Origin: Pacificispira sp002696645
GTDB taxonomy: Bacteria; Pseudomonadota; Alphaproteobacteria; UBA8366; Aestuariispiraceae
Direction: 5' to 3'
NCBI RefSeq assembly: GCF_048892425.1
Contig: NZ_JBLZHU010000007.1
Span: 124,001-188,000 of the forward strand
Length of the DNA stretch: 64,000 nt
This document shows, one piece after another, positions 52,010 through 61,221 of this stretch (within the stretch, counting starts at the first letter, position 1; the number at the start of each line of letters is the position of its first letter). Under the pieces are notes generated by a model. That model had not been told where the DNA came from and searched no databases. It was given only the letters and a program-made list of their open reading frames with translations. The position numbers were made by a program, and so were the translations under genes.

Positions 52010-53068
52010 TCATCCCTCAACAGGAACGCAGTCCAACAGGCTGCTGTCGCCATAGGAATAGAATCGATAGCCATTGGATATCGCATGCGCATAGGCCGCC
52101 TGCATCCGGTCCAACCCCGAAAAGGCACTGACCAGCATGAACAGGGTCGAGCGTGGAAGATGGAAATTTGTCATCAGGCGGTCCACCGCGCGGAAGCGAT
52201 AGCCGGGCGTGATGAATATGTCGGTCTCTCCCTCAAACGCCGATAGGGTTCCATCTGAGGCAGCGGCGCTTTCCAGCGTGCGCATCGGCGTTGTCCCCAC
52301 CGCCACGATCCGCCCCCCAGACGCTTTATGGGCGTTCAGGCGCGACGCCGCTTCAGGGGAGAGTTGCGCCCACTCACTGTGCATGGGATGGTCGTCGGTA
52401 TCTTCCACCTTCACCGGCAGAAAGGTTCCCGCCCCGACATGCAGCGTCAGGCGCACAATGGGAATCCCTTTGGCGTCCAATCGCTGCAGCAAGGTTGGGG
52501 TGAAATGCAGGCTGGCCGTCGGGGCGGCGACCGCCCCTTCCCGCTCCGCAAACAGCGTCTGATAGCGGTCGCGGTCTTTCGCATCGGTATCGCGGTCCGG
52601 TGTCCGGGACCGTTTGATATAGGGTGGCAGCGGCATCGTTCCGCGCTGCCACAACGCTTCTCGCAGGGCCGCCCCCTGACAATTGAACCGCAGGGTGATT
52701 TGCCCATCCGGGCGTTTATCCTGCACCACAGCCGTCAGGCTATCATTGAAGACGATTTGGTCCTGCAGCTTTAGTTTCTTACCGGGTCGCGCAAAGGCAT
52801 CCCAAAGATCGCTGGCACGCTCCTTGATCAACGTCACTTCGATTCCTGCCGTTCCACGCTGTCCAAACAGGCGGGTGGGCAGAACCTTGGTGTCGTTTAC
52901 GACCAGCAGATCCTGAGGCTGCAACAGGTCGGGCAGGTCTGAAACACGTTGATCTGCGAAGGCCCCGGACCCGGGCACAAGCAACAGTTTGGCAGAGTCT
53001 CTGGGCTCTGCCGGGCTTTGCGCGACGCACCGGTCCGGGAGTTCGAAATCGAAAAGATCAACTTTCAT
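52010..53068 (-). CDS. queA: S-adenosylmethionine:tRNA ribosyltransferase-isomerase
   Basis: 352 residues, usual length. MKVDLFDFELPDRCVAQSPAEPRDSAKLLLV opens the protein; LLVVNDTKVLPTRLFGQ, PLPPYIKRSRTPDRDTDAKDRDRYQTLFAEREGAVAAPTASLHFT, LHVGAGTFLPVKVEDTDDHPMHSEW and the terminal SMLVSAFSGLDRMQAAYAHAI-type block are diagnostic. It transfers and isomerises the ribosyl of SAM onto preQ1-tRNA to make epoxyqueuosine, the queG substrate. Confidence 0.97.
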   Translation of the reverse strand: MKVDLFDFELPDRCVAQSPAEPRDSAKLLLVPGSGAFADQRVSDLPDLLQPQDLLVVNDTKVLPTRLFGQRGTAGIEVTLIKERASDLWDAFARPGKKLKLQDQIVFNDSLTAVVQDKRPDGQITLRFNCQGAALREALWQRGTMPLPPYIKRSRTPDRDTDAKDRDRYQTLFAEREGAVAAPTASLHFTPTLLQRLDAKGIPIVRLTLHVGAGTFLPVKVEDTDDHPMHSEWAQLSPEAASRLNAHKASGGRIVAVGTTPMRTLESAAASDGTLSAFEGETDIFITPGYRFRAVDRLMTNFHLPRSTLFMLVSAFSGLDRMQAAYAHAISNGYRFYSYGDSSLLDCVPVEG

Positions 53069-53075
53069 CGCTGGA

Positions 53076-53657
53076 TCAGACGGCCATGCCGCCCTTTTCT
53101 GCAGGGGCAGGCAGCAGGGTCATCAAGGCCCGGAAAACAGGCAGCAACAGCGTCGCCATTGCCACCTTGATAACGAAATCCCCCAATGCCCAGGTCTGCC
53201 AGGGCAGGCCGGTCCCCATGAAGGCAATGGAGAAAAACAGTGCCGTATCCAGGGCTGACCCTACCAGAGTGGACAGGAACGGGGCCTTCCACCAGGTCCC
53301 CTGACGCAACTTGTCAAAAACAAAGACGTCCAGCATCTGCGCCACCAGGAAGGCGGACCCGGAGGCCAGGGCGATGCGCATATCCGCCAGGATCAGGGAC
53401 AGCAGAACCCCAAAGCAGAACCCGACCAGAATCACCCTGCGGGCCGCCGCCGCGCCCAGCAGGCGATTGGTCGTATCGGTCACCAGAAAGGCGATGGGAT
53501 AGGTGACCGCACCATAGGTGACCCAATCAGCCACATTGAAGCTGCCGATCATGGCCTGAACGGGATACTGAACCAGGATATTGGACGCCAGGATGATCAC
53601 ACCCATGGCAATAATGGCGGGCAACAGCCGCGCAAAAGATGACGCATCCATTTTCAT
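53076..53657 (-). CDS. yhhQ: Queuosine-precursor transporter (YhhQ/VUT family)
   Basis: 193 residues from ATG 53657 (AAGGAG eight bases upstream), with six predicted helices. Family motifs are LVTDTTNRLLGAAAARRVILVGFCFGV and DVFVFDKLRQGTWWKAPFLSTLVGSALDTALFFSIAF. It imports preQ0/preQ1 across the inner membrane for tRNA queuosine. It is first in the yhhQ-queA-tgt-queG run, 7 bp before queA, which suggests the cell can salvage the precursor. No preQ0 synthesis genes (queC, queD, queE) are seen here. Confidence 0.92.
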   Translation of the reverse strand: MKMDASSFARLLPAIIAMGVIILASNILVQYPVQAMIGSFNVADWVTYGAVTYPIAFLVTDTTNRLLGAAAARRVILVGFCFGVLLSLILADMRIALASGSAFLVAQMLDVFVFDKLRQGTWWKAPFLSTLVGSALDTALFFSIAFMGTGLPWQTWALGDFVIKVAMATLLLPVFRALMTLLPAPAEKGGMAV

Positions 53658-53888
53658 GGCAACCACTCCTTTTCGTGCTGGGCGCATCAGGGTCTTATCG
53701 CCGCCGAAGGGCCGCCCCAGCGGAGAACATAGCCCCGCCCCCAGCATCCGCTGAATGCGCGGGTGATAAGCCCTTGTGCTTTCGCGGTCAAGAAAAGAGC
53801 GTCACTTTGTTTAAAGGGGATTATGTTACAGGGACACCAGCCATGCTAAAGGATGTCCAGCCCCATATTGAACACGGGATAATTAGCC

Positions 53889-54713
53889 ATGAAATCCCCC
53901 ACCGCAAAAGCCATCGGCAGGATGCCCATTGCCTATCACATAGGCGGTGACGGGGCACCTTTACAGTCCCCTTTTGACGCGGCCATCGTAATCCCAACAC
54001 TGCTGCGCCCCAGTCTGGCGAGAGCGCTGCGGTCGATCTTTGCCCAGGAAAATATTGGGCGTCTTCATATTCTGATCGGTGTCGACCGGGCAGAAGGGGA
54101 CATCGCTGCGATTAATCCCGTATTTCAGGAACAGCCCGATAATTGTGTCACGACGCTGGTCAATCTGGGCTATTCAACATCCACCCGGCACGGTGGGGTA
54201 CATGCCGCCTGGGATGGCGGGGCATTGCGCACCATCCTCAGCTATATGGCCAACAGCCGCTATGTTGCCTATCTGGATGATGACAACTGGCTGGCACCGG
54301 ATCATGTGGAAAAATTGCTGAAGGCGATACAGGGGCATGATTATGCTTATACCCTGCGCTGGTATGTCGACCCGGCAACCCTGAAACCATTATGCGTTGA
54401 TCGGTTGGAATCCGTCGGGCCGGATGCAGGCGGGTACAAGGACTCCCTGCGGGGCTTCGTCGATCCCAATTGCCTGATGCTGGACAAGATCGCCTGCCTT
54501 GCCGTGCTGGGCCTGTGGAGTGTTCCGATGAAAGGGGACGATACCAATCTTTCCGCAGACCGCCAGGTCTTTGCAGCCCTGGTTCAACACTTCAGGGGCG
54601 GCCCAACCCATACGCCGACCGTCTTTTATCGCCTGAATGAGCTGGATAAGGGATATTCCAAACGCCTGGAATGGATCGCCCGACAGTCCAATAAAAATGC
54701 CGGGACCCAATGA
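53889..54713 (+). CDS. Family 2-like glycosyltransferase
   Basis: 274 residues. GT-A fold: AAIVIPTLLRPSLARALRSIFAQ at residues about 31-53, HILIGVDRAEGD, and the metal-binding DDD in VAYLDDDNWLAPDHVEKLL. The later GFVDPNCLMLDK region probably makes the acceptor site. It resembles family 2 transferases that add a sugar to a surface glycan or protein. Not in a glycan cluster; divergent from yhhQ. Sugar and acceptor unknown. Confidence 0.82.
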   Translation: MKSPTAKAIGRMPIAYHIGGDGAPLQSPFDAAIVIPTLLRPSLARALRSIFAQENIGRLHILIGVDRAEGDIAAINPVFQEQPDNCVTTLVNLGYSTSTRHGGVHAAWDGGALRTILSYMANSRYVAYLDDDNWLAPDHVEKLLKAIQGHDYAYTLRWYVDPATLKPLCVDRLESVGPDAGGYKDSLRGFVDPNCLMLDKIACLAVLGLWSVPMKGDDTNLSADRQVFAALVQHFRGGPTHTPTVFYRLNELDKGYSKRLEWIARQSNKNAGTQ

Positions 54714-54744
54714 CCGGGCCCCGGCACCTTTCGTAGGGATTATA

Positions 54745-56286
54745 TTAACCCTTAAAGCGTTTGATCTCGCCTGACTTCAAACGACTGAGATAGGAGTTCA
54801 GCTCCTTCTTAACGATTGGCATCAGGACATACAGGGCGGCAATGTTCACAACCGCCATGGCAAAAATCGCCGCATCAGAGAAATCAATGACCGGCCCCAG
54901 GCTGGCGGCCGCACCGATTACCACGAATACACAGAACATCACCTTAAAGGTCAGTTCCGCACGCTTGCTTTCCCCAAACAGGAAGGTCCAGGCCTTCAGC
55001 CCGTAATAGGACCAGGAAATCATGGTGGAGAAGGCAAACAGCACCACCGCAATGGCCAGGACATAAGGGAACCAGCTGAATGCAGAGGCAAAAGCCGCAG
55101 AGGTCAGCGCCACACCAGACGTGCCCCCGACGGTCTGAATCATATTGCCATCCATCAGATAGTTGCCCGTTGCCGGATCGACCATCAACTGACCGGAGAT
55201 CGTGATAACCAAAGCGGTCATCGTACAGATCACGACCGTATCGATGAATGGTTCCAGCAGGGATACGAAGCCCTCTGTAATCGGCTCCTTCGTGCGCACG
55301 GCAGAGTGTGCAATGGCAGCAGACCCAACCCCGGCTTCATTCGAAAACGCTGCCCGCTTGAAGCCCTGGATCAAGGCCCCGACAAAGCCACCGGCAATAC
55401 CAAGACCGGTAAACGCCCCTTCAAAGATCTGACCAAAGGCCCAGCCGATCTGGTGATAATTCGCGGCGATGATGATAAGCGCTGCCACGACATACAAAAC
55501 CCCCATGAAGGGAACGACTTTTTCCGTCACGCGGGCAATGGATTTGATCCCGCCAACGATGACTGCAAAGACTACGGCTGCGAAAATCACACCTGTGATC
55601 CAGCCTGGATAATCCCCCAGGATACCGGAAATCTGGGCATGGGCCTGGTTCGCCTGGAACATATTCCCACCGCCAAGGGCGCCCAGGATACAGAAGATCG
55701 AAAACAGGATCGCCATGATCTTCCCACCCGGCATCTTGCGTTCGATGAAGCCCTTGGAAATGTAATACATCGGGCCACCCGACACGGTGCCGTCTGGATA
55801 CTCATTGCGATATTTCACGCCCAGGGTACATTCGGTGAATTTGGACGCCATGCCTAACAATCCGGCCAGGATCATCCAGAATGTTGCGCCAGGACCGCCG
55901 ATCCCTACTGCGACCGCCACCCCGGCAATATTTCCCAGACCGACCGTTCCTGACAAAGCGGTTGCCAGCGCCTGAAAATGACTGACCTCCCCCGCATCAT
56001 TGGGGTCTGAATAATCGCCCTTCACCAATTGAATGGCATGTTTGAAGGCCCGGAACTGAATGAACCCGAAATACAGCGTAAAAATCGACGCCGCGACGAC
56101 CAACCAAAGCACGATCCAGGGGAAACTGGTTCCCGGAAGCGGTGCAAAGATAAGATTAACGAAAGGCCCAGTTACCGCCGCAAAAGCTTCATTGACGGCC
56201 TGATCGATCCCGCCGGCTTCTTGTGCGAAGGCGGCAGACGGTGTTGAAAGCAGCCCTGCAAGGGCCGCGAATGACAGTTTTTTCAT
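54745..56286 (-). CDS. Alanine/glycine:cation symporter (AGCS)
   Basis: 513 residues from ATG 56286 (GAGGAG six bases upstream). A cleavable-looking signal region (residues 1-22) precedes about eleven helices. AGCS motifs: ALATALSGTVGLGNIAGVAVAVGIGGPGATFWMI, GVKYRNEYPDGTVSGGPMYYI, KRAAFSNEAGVGSAAIAHSAVRTKEP and the late FSTMISWSYYGLKAW. It takes up alanine or glycine with Na+. The uspA-type gene just upstream, ten bases before the ATG, is likely in the same mRNA. Confidence 0.93.
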   Translation of the reverse strand: MKKLSFAALAGLLSTPSAAFAQEAGGIDQAVNEAFAAVTGPFVNLIFAPLPGTSFPWIVLWLVVAASIFTLYFGFIQFRAFKHAIQLVKGDYSDPNDAGEVSHFQALATALSGTVGLGNIAGVAVAVGIGGPGATFWMILAGLLGMASKFTECTLGVKYRNEYPDGTVSGGPMYYISKGFIERKMPGGKIMAILFSIFCILGALGGGNMFQANQAHAQISGILGDYPGWITGVIFAAVVFAVIVGGIKSIARVTEKVVPFMGVLYVVAALIIIAANYHQIGWAFGQIFEGAFTGLGIAGGFVGALIQGFKRAAFSNEAGVGSAAIAHSAVRTKEPITEGFVSLLEPFIDTVVICTMTALVITISGQLMVDPATGNYLMDGNMIQTVGGTSGVALTSAAFASAFSWFPYVLAIAVVLFAFSTMISWSYYGLKAWTFLFGESKRAELTFKVMFCVFVVIGAAASLGPVIDFSDAAIFAMAVVNIAALYVLMPIVKKELNSYLSRLKSGEIKRFKG

Positions 56287-56296
56287 GATTTTCTCC

Positions 56297-56734
56297 TCAG
56301 CCGACAACGGTCACAGGGACGGTTGCATGCATGACCAGATTGGCGGTCGCCGTGCCAAACACACGTTTCACGAAACCGCCTTCGGACGAACGGGCAACCA
56401 CGATCTGGTCGGCCCCTTCATCTTCAGCCACCTTGTTCAACAAATCCGCGACATCGCCATGTCGAACGATGCCTCGAGCCGAGAAGCCGTCTTTCTTCAA
56501 CGCGGCGACACTGGGCGTTACGACACGCTCCAGAGCCGCTTCGATTTCTTCCTCGCGGCGTTTGTGCCGCACCGCATTTTCTTCCGCTGTCTGGAAAGAA
56601 TACGGCGACCATTCAATCACATAAACCAGGATCAGTTCGCATGTCCCCATGCCTTTTGCGAGCTTCTTTGCGAAGTCCAGGGCACGCATGCCTGATCCAT
56701 CCCCGTCGAGCCCAACCACGATACTTGTTGTCAT
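56297..56734 (-). CDS. Single-domain universal stress protein
   Basis: 145 residues from ATG 56734 (GGGGAAATAAG before it). Usp fold: SIVVGLDGDGSGMRALDFAKKLA, VYVIEWSPY, IVRHGDVADLLNKVAEDEGADQIVVARSSEGGFVKRVFGTATANLVMHATVPVTVVG, where the loop RSSEGG replaces the usual G-x2-G-x9-G. It stands 10 bp before the AGCS symporter; in several bacteria such Usp proteins are tied to a membrane transporter they regulate. That link is inferred. Confidence 0.88.
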   Translation of the reverse strand: MTTSIVVGLDGDGSGMRALDFAKKLAKGMGTCELILVYVIEWSPYSFQTAEENAVRHKRREEEIEAALERVVTPSVAALKKDGFSARGIVRHGDVADLLNKVAEDEGADQIVVARSSEGGFVKRVFGTATANLVMHATVPVTVVG

Positions 56735-57084
56735 CTTATTTCCCCTATTTATGAACAACAAAGTGCTGCACCATTTCGGCACAAAAACATCCCACGGATG
56801 TCTTGATTAAAAAGTGGGCACCAGAATAGGATCGGAAACAAGCGTTTTATCGGCATTTCAGAAAATTTATTGCGGTTTTATGAAAGTTCGCGCGAGACAA
56901 TAATACCGCTATAGTTGTTCTTTCGCGATGAACCAGATCATGCAAATGAGCTGGTAGAATCCAACGCTGCGGCTTAAACCCATACTATTTCAAGGGATTA
57001 TTTTTGAATGCATTGCAACATGTTCGCAACTGCAACAGTCGGTAAACGGGCAGGTATACTTGACTGCCGACTTACGGGGTCATG
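56735..57084. other. Intergenic region upstream of the stress-protein/symporter pair
   Basis: 350 bp, AT-rich, between the methyltransferase stop and the stress-protein start, both on the minus strand. It should hold the promoter of the stress protein. A lone TTGAT half-site lies at about 56802 but lacks the second half of an FNR box. A 6-bp inverted repeat (AGTCGG/CCGACT, 57037-57072) without a U-tract is the only hairpin-like part. No gene seen. Confidence 0.5.
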
Positions 57085-57843
57085 TCATGGCTTTCTGCCA
57101 CTGAGTATGGCGTGACCGGCGCGGTAAAAACTGACATCCACCGCTTGAAACCCTGATTCGCGCATCCAGAGGCATTGATCTACCAAAGAGGACGGCTTGT
57201 CGATTGGATCGGCATCCGGTGCGAGAAAGAAGTTCCACCCCAAACGCTCAAACGCGACCAATGCACGGAGGTCTCCATACTTGGCCATCGATTGCGACCG
57301 CACAATGTCTTCCCATTGTTTGGCTGCAATTTCCAATCCAATAGGTGTTGTTGGCATAATAATATCAACCAATACAAACAAACCACCCGGATTTAACGCG
57401 CAATACAGATCATGAAACAGACTCTGCTTCTGTGGACCATCCAGATGATGCACTGCGAGCGATGAGACAAAAGCTGTCGGCTTGGGATTAACATCTCGCC
57501 AATCCGACTCCGCCAGATTAAATAATTGTGTATCCAATCGATCTGTATACGCAGCGCAAGTCTCGCGCGTTTCCGCCAACATCGCTGGCGACCCGTCCCA
57601 GGCAGACATTCTTGCACTTGGAAAGCGTTCAAGGATTGCTGCTGACAGCTGGCCAGCGCCGCAACACAGTTCAACAACATGCGGCGTTTCAGAGTCAGTA
57701 ATAGCGGGTGCTAATAGGTTCAACACCGTCTCGCGCAGCCGATCCCCTTCTGGTGTAAATTCAGGCCCATAGGCGATAAAGTCGGCACTGTCCTGTTCCG
57801 ACCAACCTGTATCGGGAACTGATGTCAATTCACTCTCAACCAT
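57085..57843 (-). CDS. SAM-dependent methyltransferase (class I)
   Basis: 252 residues. Motif I VVELCCGAGQLSAAILERFP, acidic loop SAWDGSPAML, and motif post-II VSSLAVHHLDGPQKQSLFHDLYCALNPGGLFVLVDII give a class I Rossmann methyltransferase. The C-terminal half (WEDIVRSQSMAKYGDLRALVAFERLGWNFFL) is helical and of unknown specificity. Local base composition is lower in G+C than neighbours, which may indicate transfer. It may methylate a small molecule; nothing nearby helps. Confidence 0.82.
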   Translation of the reverse strand: MVESELTSVPDTGWSEQDSADFIAYGPEFTPEGDRLRETVLNLLAPAITDSETPHVVELCCGAGQLSAAILERFPSARMSAWDGSPAMLAETRETCAAYTDRLDTQLFNLAESDWRDVNPKPTAFVSSLAVHHLDGPQKQSLFHDLYCALNPGGLFVLVDIIMPTTPIGLEIAAKQWEDIVRSQSMAKYGDLRALVAFERLGWNFFLAPDADPIDKPSSLVDQCLWMRESGFQAVDVSFYRAGHAILSGRKP

Positions 57844-57860
57844 TGCATTCTCCCCACCCT

Positions 57861-58307
57861 CTAATCCCCCGCATCCGGGACAAAGCCTGCAGCCAGGATA
57901 CCGGCAATCGCCAGGGCCTCGTCATACTCTCCGGCCTCTCCGGCGACGCCGACGGCACCGACGGTGTTGCCGGCTGGGTCACGCATGAAAACGCCGCCCT
58001 TGGTCGCGATCAGGGGCAGGCCCATGCGCTCCATGGAAACACGGCTGATGCCATCAAACCAGGTCGGGAATTCTTCTGCCAGGGCCATCATGGTCTTGGT
58101 CGGTTTGCCATAGCTGATGCAGGTCTGTGCCTTGGCCTGGGCGATATGTGCCAGCAGGGCGGGGGCATCCTCTTCCCGCTCCAGCGCCAGCAGATGACCA
58201 CCAGCATCCACAACGGCGATGGCGACGCGGCGTTCAGGTCCTGATCGGGGGGCCGCCATGGCCTGGGTAAGGATCACCCGTGCTTGCGTTAAAGTCACCG
58301 CTTTCAT
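57861..58307 (-). CDS. GlcG/HbpS-family protein (DUF336)
   Basis: 148 residues, complete family length. Pattern VAIAVVDAGGHLLALEREEDAP, ALAEEFPTWFDGISRV and GLPLIATKGGVFMRDPAGNTVGAVGVAGEAGEYDEALAIAGI is the heme-binding/GlcG family, found as secreted haem-binding HbpS, in glycolate clusters and as cobalamin adenosyltransferase-associated PduO C-terminal domains. No signal peptide is seen. Function here unknown. It lies 17 bp before the methyltransferase on the same strand. Confidence 0.85.
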   Translation of the reverse strand: MKAVTLTQARVILTQAMAAPRSGPERRVAIAVVDAGGHLLALEREEDAPALLAHIAQAKAQTCISYGKPTKTMMALAEEFPTWFDGISRVSMERMGLPLIATKGGVFMRDPAGNTVGAVGVAGEAGEYDEALAIAGILAAGFVPDAGD

Positions 58308-58405
58308 TTTCGCCTCCCTGCCCTGTTTCGGTCCCTGGATCGTTGTCCAACCCTACCGGATGTGTCAAATACAACCGCCCATTCTGCCGATATAAGGAGA
58401 GTGCC

Positions 58406-58780
58406 ATGCTCGGACCGATTGATACAATTCGTGTCTTCACAACGGATCTGCCCAAAGCGATTGCCTTTTATCGCGATGCCCTGGAAATGAAGCTGGCAAT
58501 CAGTGACGAAACCATGGCGATTTTTGCCAATGGCGAAACCAAGCTGATGCTGGAAGCAATTGACCCTCAGGACGAGGATGAAGCGATTGAACTGGTTGGG
58601 CGCCTGACGGGAATATCCTTCGCCGTGGCGGATATCCGCGCTGCTTATGCCGCCCTTTCCGACAAAAAGGTGCGATTTGACGGTCGCCCGGAGTTACAGC
58701 CCTGGGGTGGGGCACTGGCCTATTTCTTCGATACAGACGACAACATTCTGACATTAATCCAATATCCGCTGCCAGATTAA
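58406..58780 (+). CDS. VOC-superfamily (glyoxalase-like) protein
   Basis: 124 residues from ATG 58406 (AAGGAG six bases upstream). One VOC fold: IDTIRVFTTDLPKAIAFYRDALEMKLA, KLMLEAIDPQDEDEAIELVGRLTGISFAV and FFDTDDNILTLIQYP. The first position normally holding a metal histidine is Thr/Arg, so it may lack a complete metal site and be a binding or resistance protein. Its substrate is unknown. Rpe follows after about 80 bp. Confidence 0.8.
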   Translation: MLGPIDTIRVFTTDLPKAIAFYRDALEMKLAISDETMAIFANGETKLMLEAIDPQDEDEAIELVGRLTGISFAVADIRAAYAALSDKKVRFDGRPELQPWGGALAYFFDTDDNILTLIQYPLPD

Positions 58781-58861
58781 CTGGTTTTGGGCGCTGTGTG
58801 TTGCGAAACGGCGAATCTGAGACTAGGTAAGGAAGATATTCCCCTGTCCAAAGGTCATGCC

Positions 58862-59527
58862 GTGACTCAGAAACCGTGCCGCATCGCGCCTTCCATTCTA
58901 TCCGCCGATTTTGCGGCGCTTGGTGCAGAGATTGCAGCAATTGATGCCGCCGGGGCGGATTTCATCCATGTTGATGTCATGGACGGCCATTTTGTGCCCA
59001 ATATCACCATTGGTCCTGGCGTTGTGGCCGCCCTGCGCGCCCACAGCAAAAAGATTTTCGATGTGCATCTGATGATTTCGCCCGTTGATCCCTATATCGA
59101 AGACTTCGCAAAGGCCGGTGCGGATATTTTAAGTGTGCATCCAGAATCCGGTCCGCATCTGCATCGCACGCTGCAAAGCATCCGTGCGCTGGGCAAAAAG
59201 GCAGGGGTGGTTCTGAACCCGGCTACCCCGGTATCGGTCGTAGAACCGGTAATGGATCTGGTGGATCTGATCCTGGTGATGTCCGTCAATCCAGGCTTTG
59301 GGGGCCAGAGTTTCATCATGTCCCAATTGGACAAAATCGCCACACTGCGAAAAATCATTGACGCCACCGGGCGCGATATCGACCTGGAAGTGGATGGCGG
59401 GATCAATTTTGAAACGGCCCCACAGGCGATTGCCGCCGGAGCCGACGTGCTGGTCGCCGGCACCGCCACATTCAAGGGCGGCCCCGATGCCTATGCCGAT
59501 AATATCCGTCGCCTTCGCGGCGTGTGA
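58862..59527 (+). CDS. rpe: Ribulose-phosphate 3-epimerase
   Basis: 221 residues from a GTG start at 58862 (AAAGGT six bases upstream), matching the usual length; longer upstream frames do not align. TIM barrel with RIAPSILSADFAALGAEI, FIHVDVMDGHFVPNITIGP, DVHLMISPVDPYIEDFA, SVNPGFGGQSFI and LEVDGGINFETAPQAIAAGADVLVAGTA. It interconverts ribulose-5-P and xylulose-5-P. Its stop overlaps the heparinase-like start by 4 nt. Confidence 0.97.
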   Translation: MTQKPCRIAPSILSADFAALGAEIAAIDAAGADFIHVDVMDGHFVPNITIGPGVVAALRAHSKKIFDVHLMISPVDPYIEDFAKAGADILSVHPESGPHLHRTLQSIRALGKKAGVVLNPATPVSVVEPVMDLVDLILVMSVNPGFGGQSFIMSQLDKIATLRKIIDATGRDIDLEVDGGINFETAPQAIAAGADVLVAGTATFKGGPDAYADNIRRLRGV

Positions 59528-61221
59528 AGACAGTAACTGAAAGGCCGAATACCCCTATGGAACCGGTCGCCCATTCACCCAGCCTGATTGGTCAGGAATT
59601 GCGCTATATCCTCGCACGATTGGCGCGCGTTATGGGGCTGTATCGATATCTGCTGTCTGGCCCCCGCCCCGGCGCGCCCAGTCGCAGCATTGCCGATCCG
59701 TGGTCGGGCGATCCCGCATTGGGGCGTGCGATTGCGTCCGGGCGCTATATTTTTGCAGGCACGACCCAAACCCCGCAAGGCTCCCCATGGGAGGCCGCCG
59801 ACGCCCCTCCGGGATGGCTGCGCGAGGCGCATGGCTTTAGCTGGCTGCGTGACCTGGCGGCGGCTGGCGGCAGCGGCGATGACTCCTCCCGCAGTGCTCA
59901 GGCCCTGGTTGGTCTATGGCTGGACTGGGACGCCACGAAGAAGCCGGGCGCTGATCGCATTGCCTGGTCTGCTGCCGTAACCGGGCGGCGCGTGCGGGCC
60001 TGGCTTAATCATTGGAGCATGCTGATCGGGGGAGAGTCCGGCACGCTGGGTCCGGAAATCCTGAACTCACTGGGGCGACAGGTTCGACATCTGGATATGA
60101 TCGCCGGGGCAGAGGGAGATGGTGAAGAACGATTGACCGCTATATTGGGTCTGGTTCAGGCCAGTCTGATGGTCCCCGCCTTTCATCCCCGCCTGTCCAG
60201 GGCCGTCGGCCTGATGGAGCGGGAATTGACCTATTCCATCCTGCCCGATGGCTGTCATGCGACCCGCAGCCCCCGCCTTCAGTTCGAGGTTATGCGCGAC
60301 CTGGTGGGCCTACGCGAGTTGTTCAGCGAGCTACAGGCCGAAGTGCCCATCTGTCTGGTGACCGCCATTGACCGAATGGCCCCGGTCTTGCGGTTTTTCC
60401 GACATGGCGATGGCGGGCTGGCCCTGTTCCATGATACGCGCGAAGGGATATCCGCGGATATTGATGGCGTTCTGGGCCGCGCCGATGCAAAGGGGCGCGC
60501 CCCCACGCGCTGTCCTCATGGCGGGTTTGAACGGTTGGTTTCCGGTAAACTGAACGTCATTGTCGATGCGGGTGCGCCGCCTGGTGCCCCCTATGACAGC
60601 CACGCCCACGCCGCCCCCCTGGCAATGGAAGTCAGTTATGGGGCGGAACGCTTAATCGTCAATTGCGGCGCGTCCAAGGTCATTGATGGGGACTGGGCCA
60701 AAGCGCAACGCAGCACGGCGGCGCATTCTACCGTTGGCGTTGAAGATACCAATGCCGATGAAATCAGCAATGATGGGCGCATCGGCAGACGCCGCGCCAG
60801 CACAGTGGTAGAGCGGAACGAGACTGACGGGGCTGTCTGGATCGACATGTCCCATGATGGCTATCTGAAGCCCTTTGGCGTCACCCATCGCCGCCGCCTG
60901 TATCTGGCACCAGAAGGCACCGATCTGCGCGGAGAGGACCGGCTGGAAGGAACGGAGGGGCGGACATTCACCCTGCGCTTCCACCTGCACCCGAAGGTCC
61001 AGGTCTCGCTATTGTCGAATCATTCTGCCGCTCTGCTGAAAACCCCATCGGGCAGCGGTTGGCGATTGCGGGTCAGCGGTGCGGAAATGTCGCTGGCCGA
61101 CAGCATTTATCTGGGCGGCCCGCAAGACACCAAACGCACCCAGCAGATCCTGTTGACAGGCGTCACAGGCCCTGAAGGGGCGTCGGTGAAATGGGCGCTT
61201 CAGCGCGAAACCAAGCGCTAG
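59524..61221 (+). CDS. Heparinase II/III family protein
   Basis: 565 residues from GTG 59524 (ATG 11 codons later is an alternative). An N-terminal all-helical domain (about 60-290, with RVRAWLNHWSML and SYSILPDG-type toroid segments) is followed by the heparinase II/III beta-sandwich (PYDSHAHAAPLAMEVSYGAERLIVNCGA; then SHDGYLKPFGVTHRRRLYLAPEGTDLRGEDRL). It is a conserved, uncharacterised cytoplasmic-looking protein in alphaproteobacteria near rpe and purH. The TAG stop lies in the left end of a 264-bp inverted-repeat element. Confidence 0.88.
   Translation: MKTVTERPNTPMEPVAHSPSLIGQELRYILARLARVMGLYRYLLSGPRPGAPSRSIADPWSGDPALGRAIASGRYIFAGTTQTPQGSPWEAADAPPGWLREAHGFSWLRDLAAAGGSGDDSSRSAQALVGLWLDWDATKKPGADRIAWSAAVTGRRVRAWLNHWSMLIGGESGTLGPEILNSLGRQVRHLDMIAGAEGDGEERLTAILGLVQASLMVPAFHPRLSRAVGLMERELTYSILPDGCHATRSPRLQFEVMRDLVGLRELFSELQAEVPICLVTAIDRMAPVLRFFRHGDGGLALFHDTREGISADIDGVLGRADAKGRAPTRCPHGGFERLVSGKLNVIVDAGAPPGAPYDSHAHAAPLAMEVSYGAERLIVNCGASKVIDGDWAKAQRSTAAHSTVGVEDTNADEISNDGRIGRRRASTVVERNETDGAVWIDMSHDGYLKPFGVTHRRRLYLAPEGTDLRGEDRLEGTEGRTFTLRFHLHPKVQVSLLSNHSAALLKTPSGSGWRLRVSGAEMSLADSIYLGGPQDTKRTQQILLTGVTGPEGASVKWALQRETKR

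Noticed and set aside
56800..56815. Second FNR box upstream of the single-domain stress protein
   Set aside because: Only one half-site (TTGAT) is present; the other half does not match.
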